Source: Bacteroidales bacterium UBA3389 (lineage in GTDB: Bacteria > Bacteroidota > Bacteroidia > Bacteroidales > P3). From it: 9,554 bases of DNA. Positions 7,132 through 9,554 of this stretch are shown one piece after another. The position numbers and the translations under genes were made by a program. Location: contig DEPP01000009.1 in the NCBI GenBank assembly GCA_002358835.1, forward strand, positions 1 through 9,554, in the 5' to 3' direction. The number at the start of each line of letters is the position of its first letter. The stretch's first letter is position 1. The notes under the pieces are model-generated. The model made no database searches. It saw only the letters and a list, made by a program, of their open reading frames with translations, and had not been told where the DNA came from.

Positions 7132-7680
7132 ATGCAAACAGCAAAACTCAAGCACTTATACGCTACAACCCAAAACGAGCTTCGATACAACGAAATCGCA
7201 AGACAAATCTACGAAACATCATTTCCAGAAGACGAAAGGCGGAATTTCGATTTACTAAAAGCCATAGACGAAAAATTCAACTTGGATTTCTTTGTTATAA
7301 CCGACAATCAAGCCAATGCGATAGGGATTATAAGTCTTTGGTTTTTCGAAGAATTTATTTACATCGAACATTTTGCGACACAACAAAACGAAAGAGGAAA
7401 AGGAATCGGCTCAAGCGTGCTTTCTTCTCTTGCAAACAAATATTCAAAACCGATTTTACTTGAAGTCGAACTACCTGAGGATGATTTGGCAAAGCGAAGA
7501 ATTGCATTCTATCAACGACATGGTTTTGCCATCCAACCATACGATTACACACAACCTGCTTACGACAAAACCAAACAAAGTCTGCCAATGATTGTTATGA
7601 TAAAAGCCGATTTTGAGATAACAAAAAGATTTTTCGACTCTGCAATTGCGACAATTTACAAAGAAGTTTACGGACTTTAA
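7132..7680 (+). CDS. GNAT-family N-acetyltransferase
   Basis: This 182-residue cytoplasmic protein has the GNAT fold, which transfers an acetyl group from acetyl-CoA to an amine. The pyrophosphate-binding loop is NERGKGIGSSVL at 86-97, which fits the (Q/R)xxGxG/A pattern through R88, G91 and G93. The preceding strand is FIYIEHFATQ at 75-84. The later motif FYQRHGF at 126-132 is the usual segment for the end of the acetyl-CoA site. The substrate cannot be deduced. The start at 7132 is 12 bp after the sigma factor stop and has a weak purine-rich GGAAAGG just upstream, so the three plus-strand genes probably form one transcript. A similar arrangement in which the acetyltransferase simply shares the operon without functional link is equally possible. 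Confidence 0.92.
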   Translation: MQTAKLKHLYATTQNELRYNEIARQIYETSFPEDERRNFDLLKAIDEKFNLDFFVITDNQANAIGIISLWFFEEFIYIEHFATQQNERGKGIGSSVLSSLANKYSKPILLEVELPEDDLAKRRIAFYQRHGFAIQPYDYTQPAYDKTKQSLPMIVMIKADFEITKRFFDSAIATIYKEVYGL

Positions 7681-7734
7681 CCCTTAAAATACAGCACGAT
7701 TACAAAATAAGAAACAATAAAAACGCAAAAAACA

Positions 7735-7765
7735 TTTGTCGGTTTCAAAAATTGTTGTACCTTTG
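7735..7765 (+). promoter_or_regulatory. Bacteroidota-type promoter for the Arg tRNA
   Basis: A TTTG at 7735-7738 and TACCTTTG at 7758-7765 are separated by 19 nt, matching the Bacteroidota housekeeping arrangement of -33 TTTG and -7 TAnnTTTG. The tRNA begins 16 bp downstream. This is the best-formed promoter in the window and implies that the tRNA is transcribed independently of the upstream GNAT gene. Confidence 0.82.
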
Positions 7766-7781
7766 CACCGCAAAAACAGAT

Positions 7782-7855
7782 GGCCACGTAGCTTAACTGA
7801 ATAGAGTCCCTGATTACGGCTCAGGAGGTTGCAGGTTTGAATCCTGCCGTGGTCA
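7782..7855 (+). tRNA. tRNA-Arg (anticodon ACG)
   Basis: The 74-nt sequence folds into a complete cloverleaf. The acceptor stem is GGCCACG/CGTGGTC with one G-U pair. The D stem GCTT/GAGT has two G-U type pairs and a 9-nt loop. The anticodon stem CCTGA/TCAGG holds the loop TTACGGC, with anticodon ACG at 7816-7818. A 5-nt variable region is followed by the T stem GCAGG/CCTGC with loop TTTGAAT. The discriminator base is A, and the 3' CCA is not encoded (CAC follows). A34 would be edited to inosine by TadA to read CGU, CGC and CGA codons. The D loop has A at position 19 and the T loop has U at 56, instead of the usual G19-C56 pair. The tRNA has its own promoter upstream and a terminator directly downstream. 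Confidence 0.96.
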
Positions 7856-7859
7856 CACA

Positions 7860-7895
7860 AAGGAGTCAATCGTAGAATTGGCTCCTTATTTTTTT
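7860..7895 (+). terminator. Intrinsic terminator after tRNA-Arg
   Basis: A stem of 11 base pairs (7860-7870 with 7877-7887, including one T-G wobble) closes a 6-nt loop, CGTAGA, and is followed by an A and a run of seven Ts at 7889-7895. It starts 5 bp after the mature tRNA 3' end. It would also stop any read-through from the glycosyltransferase-sigma-GNAT operon, which shows no terminator of its own. Confidence 0.9.
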
Positions 7896-8087
7896 AATCG
7901 CATTTTTGCAAATAAAAAACACAATCTCTTTTTCTTTGTTTCAGAAAATCGTTTCTTGATTTCAGGGAAATAAATCAAAGAAACAATTTAGCGAATCTTT
8001 GTTTCAGTAAATTGTTTCTTTGTTTTGCCGGATGTGTGTCAGCAGGCTATTTTACAGACGCTTATTCGAATACTCTAAGAAGACAAT
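7896..8087. other. Intergenic gap between two convergent terminators
   Basis: This stretch separates the terminator of the plus-strand tRNA from the terminator of the minus-strand sigma cassette. No convincing open reading frame, RNA gene fold or TAnnTTTG promoter box was found on either strand. Its left half is very A/T-rich and contains the repeat structure annotated separately at 7933-8026. The right half, 8027-8087, shows nothing recognisable. Confidence 0.7.
7933..8026. repeat. Two direct copies of a 31-nt T-rich element plus a 15-bp inverted repeat
   Basis: A 31-nt element beginning TCTTTGTTTCAG occurs at 7933-7963 and again at 7996-8026, 63 bp apart, with 26 of 31 positions identical. 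Each copy contains two GTTTC words 13 bp apart (7938 and 7951; 8001 and 8014). The second half of copy two, TAAATTGTTTCTTTG at 8008-8022, is the exact reverse complement of CAAAGAAACAATTTA at 7976-7990, so a 15-bp hairpin with a 17-nt loop can form. There is no G/C-rich stem or T tract placed as in a standard terminator. The function is unknown. It could be a decaying repeat family, a binding-site array, or a structure in a read-through transcript. Confidence 0.75.
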
Positions 8088-8133
8088 AAAAAAAATCGGA
8101 TATTCATTCCATAAATGCAGAATCAATATCCGA
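8088..8133 (-). terminator. Intrinsic terminator of the ECF/anti-sigma/sensor cassette
   Basis: On the minus strand, perfect 9-bp arms (TCGGATATT at one end and AATATCCGA at the other; plus-strand 8096-8104 and 8125-8133) enclose a 20-nt interior. The interior can itself form four more pairs (ATTC/GAAT) after a C-C mismatch. The hairpin is followed by eight consecutive Ts (As at 8088-8095 on the plus strand). It begins 37 bp after the stop codon of the CnrX-like gene. Confidence 0.9.
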
Positions 8134-8170
8134 GTATATAAAGTTTAGGAGATATTATGCGAAAGTTGTC

Positions 8171-8665
8171 TTAGTTCAAATGGGGTATCGTTCCGCCATC
8201 GCCATCTCTGTGATTGCAAGTCGGACGACAAATAAGGATCTGAGCGAACAAGCTATCCAAAGTAGGAATCTGATTAGGATTCAATATTTTCTTTATTTCA
8301 AAATATTGTTCGACCGAAAGATGTAGCAGTTTGCCTTGACATTCGGCAACTTTTTCTTCTAATTGCTTCAACTGAATACTATCACTTGTGTTTCTCATCA
8401 ACTCGCCCATCAACCTTTCTTGGTTTATATGCAACGAATCGGCAGCTAAAATAGCTTGAAATTGATATTTTTGCTTTATCTGCTCATATTTTTCTTTCTG
8501 ATTATCGGTCAATGACAGCGTTTTTGTCAAATAACAACCCGATTCTTTAGCAACTATACACGTTGTCTTGCAATCGTCCTGCGACCTTTCAGCAAAAAGC
8601 CATACGTTTATTGCAGTCAGAATAAGCGTAAGCACAATCAAGATTATCGAATACGTCTTTTTCAT
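8171..8665 (-). CDS. Membrane-anchored periplasmic CpxP/ZraP/CnrX-like protein, putative metal sensor
   Basis: This 164-residue protein has an N-terminal membrane helix (about 5-24) with no obvious cleavage site. A mostly helical periplasmic domain follows. The segment LSLTDNQKEKYEQIKQKYQ at 50-68 is the L(T/S)xxQ-type helix start seen in the CpxP/Spy/ZraP/CnrX superfamily, and two further helices run at about 79-115 and 117-128. Candidate metal or redox ligands are unusually many for this length: C32, C36, C44, C109, C146, C150, H79, H115, H152 and H162. They include a DDCKTTC motif just outside the membrane and a terminal CRPTCNH at 146-152. It is the third gene of the cassette, 6 bp after the small membrane protein. 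By analogy with CnrX, it would bind a metal and relieve the small protein's hold on the sigma factor. The family assignment is good; the ligand is inferred. Confidence 0.82.
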   Translation of the reverse strand: MKKTYSIILIVLTLILTAINVWLFAERSQDDCKTTCIVAKESGCYLTKTLSLTDNQKEKYEQIKQKYQFQAILAADSLHINQERLMGELMRNTSDSIQLKQLEEKVAECQGKLLHLSVEQYFEIKKILNPNQIPTLDSLFAQILICRPTCNHRDGDGGTIPHLN

Positions 8666-8671
8666 ATCTGT

Positions 8672-8983
8672 TTATTCTTCTTTTAATAATTCTTCCGGAT
8701 AATAATCAGACAATATGTCAAAATAATTCTCCTTTGCAAAGGCGTGATACTCTTCATCGTTGAACCGCTCTGATGTTTGCACCTTATCGACAGAGGCAAA
8801 CAAAACAAAATTCAACACCGAAAGCAAAGCTATCAAACAACAACAAAGTTTCATACCAACCCCAAGGGCATTCGGCAATTTGTTTTGCTGTTCTTTTTCT
8901 ATGCGTCTGCATATACTGTCAAACATTTCTTGATTGCTTGCAGTTATTCTGTCTTTCGCTATAATATCTTCTATTTTTCCCAT
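8672..8983 (-). CDS. Small single-TM protein, putative anti-sigma factor (CnrY-like architecture)
   Basis: No sequence family is recognised in this 103-residue protein. What can be seen is a basic, hydrophilic N-terminal part (1-43), a single hydrophobic helix (about 44-64, starting MKLCCCLIALLSVLNFVLF), and an acidic tail (65-103) with many D, E and Y residues. This is the architecture of CnrY-type anti-sigma factors: a short cytoplasmic sigma-binding segment, one helix and a periplasmic tail. The length is close to the roughly 95 residues of CnrY. Its ATG at 8983 overlaps the end of the sigma factor gene by 13 bp, the usual coupling of sigma and anti-sigma genes. Three adjacent cysteines (C47-C49) lie at the start of the helix. 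No zinc-binding HxxxCxxC anti-sigma motif is present. The role rests on context and topology, not on homology. Confidence 0.78.
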   Translation of the reverse strand: MGKIEDIIAKDRITASNQEMFDSICRRIEKEQQNKLPNALGVGMKLCCCLIALLSVLNFVLFASVDKVQTSERFNDEEYHAFAKENYFDILSDYYPEELLKEE

Positions 8984-9537
8984 CCCAAAAAGTCTTTATC
9001 AAATGTTCTTATGTGATTTTCCATGTTTTTTTTCGCTCTGTGAATCGATACTTCCACCGATGCAAGAGAGCAATTCATTATATTTGCTATTTCTTTCTGT
9101 GGCAACTGCTCATACATGTAAAGAACAAATGCCGTACGTTGTTTTGCCGGCAAACGAGACAAGGCTTTGTCCAGATACTCTTTGTATTGCTGTTCTCTTA
9201 AATCCCAATCCGTTTCGGCAATACTCCTATTTTGTTCGTTTTGTTTTTCTTTTCCGAGAAATATTCTTCGAACTTTTTGCTTCTTTACAAAGTTTAAGGA
9301 TTTGTTTATCGCTATTCTGTAAATCCAAGTCGATAGTTTTGACTTTCCTTTGTAACTTCCGATAGAACAAAACACCTCAACGAACACCTCTTGCGTTAAG
9401 TCTTCGGCATCAAACTGATTTCTGACAATCGCATAACATAGGTTCAGAACGCTCGAATTATACTTTTCAAACAGTTCTCTAAAAGCTGTTTTATCTCCCT
9501 TTGCTATTCTTTCGGCTTGTGCAAGTTCTTGTTCCAT
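8971..9537 (-). CDS. ECF-type RNA polymerase sigma factor (CnrH/RpoE-like)
   Basis: This 188-residue group 4 sigma factor is the first visible gene of the minus-strand cassette. Region 2 covers about 18-90, with FDAEDLTQEVFVEVF at 42-56 and the helix around LSTWIYRIAINKSLNFVKKQK ending at 88. A charged linker lies at 91-115. Region 4 spans about 120-172, with the helix-turn-helix LPQKEIANIMNCSLASVEVS at 145-164. The chosen start gives MEQELAQAERIAKGDKTAF, typical of the family. The frame remains open to the window edge upstream, so a slightly longer protein cannot be excluded, and the promoter is out of view. Its end overlaps the next gene by 13 bp, which is predicted to encode the membrane anti-sigma factor. 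It likely controls its own operon and an envelope or metal-stress regulon. Confidence 0.95.
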   Translation of the reverse strand: MEQELAQAERIAKGDKTAFRELFEKYNSSVLNLCYAIVRNQFDAEDLTQEVFVEVFCSIGSYKGKSKLSTWIYRIAINKSLNFVKKQKVRRIFLGKEKQNEQNRSIAETDWDLREQQYKEYLDKALSRLPAKQRTAFVLYMYEQLPQKEIANIMNCSLASVEVSIHRAKKNMENHIRTFDKDFLGWEK

Positions 9538-9554
9538 CTTACTAAAAAAAACGG

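Noticed and set aside
7101..7463. Plus-strand 120-codon frame overlapping the GNAT gene
   Set aside because: It is very rich in Arg and Lys, has no domain, and overlaps the GNAT gene, whose motifs are intact.
7684..7869. Minus-strand 61-codon reading frame across the tRNA region
   Set aside because: It is the antisense of the Arg tRNA; a translated string such as CDHGRIQTCNLL is a well-known artefact of reading tRNA genes as protein.
7933..8026. Possible short CRISPR array
   Set aside because: There are only two imperfect repeat copies, no third unit, and no cas gene in the window.
8672..8983. Zinc-binding anti-sigma (ZAS) domain
   Set aside because: The single early cysteine (C25) and the three adjacent cysteines in the helix do not form the HxxxCxxC arrangement.
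8934..9365. Plus-strand 143-codon reading frame antisense to the sigma factor
   Set aside because: It is covered by a clear ECF sigma gene on the other strand and shows no domain, start signal or promoter of its own.
1..9554. Mobile element or phage island
   Set aside because: No transposase, integrase, phage gene, or flanking repeat next to the tRNA was seen, and the genes fit a normal chromosomal background.

Overview
The window reads as a chromosomal segment of a low-GC member of the Bacteroidota, probably Bacteroidales-like. The evidence is that the proteins have Bacteroidota flavour, Shine-Dalgarno sequences are weak or absent, a tRNA lacks an encoded CCA end, and TAnnTTTG-type promoter boxes sit in the intergenic gaps. 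There is no transposase, integrase, phage gene or CRISPR array. Genes are tightly packed, and most of the content is housekeeping.

Left block (positions 1-5272, minus strand) looks like one six-gene operon, read right to left. It runs tgt (queuosine tRNA modification), an LptF/LptG-family lipopolysaccharide export permease, a bacterial GH3-family acyl-adenylating enzyme, sufE, a DUF59/SufT-like Fe-S assembly protein, and a truncated OppC/DppC-type ABC permease. The last of these begins inside the DUF59 gene and leaves the window at position 1. Gaps are 6-15 bp and one junction overlaps by 32 bp. A TACCTTTG -7 box sits just upstream of tgt.

Middle block (5371-7680, plus strand) is divergent from tgt, across a 98-bp gap with a -7-like box for each direction. 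It holds a membrane-anchored family 2 glycosyltransferase, an ECF-type sigma factor whose ATG directly follows the glycosyltransferase stop codon, and a GNAT acetyltransferase. An Arg tRNA (anticodon ACG) follows, with its own well-formed promoter and an intrinsic terminator.

The 7896-8087 gap carries an unexplained repeat structure: two imperfect direct copies of a 31-nt T-rich element, the second of which is one arm of a perfect 15-bp inverted repeat.

Right block (8171-9537, minus strand) is a three-gene cassette: an ECF sigma factor, an overlapping small single-TM protein, and a membrane-anchored periplasmic protein of the CpxP/ZraP/CnrX type with several cysteines. An intrinsic terminator with an eight-T run ends it. 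The architecture matches the CnrH/CnrY/CnrX metal-sensing sigma/anti-sigma/sensor system, and this is the most interesting part of the window. Its promoter lies beyond the right edge.
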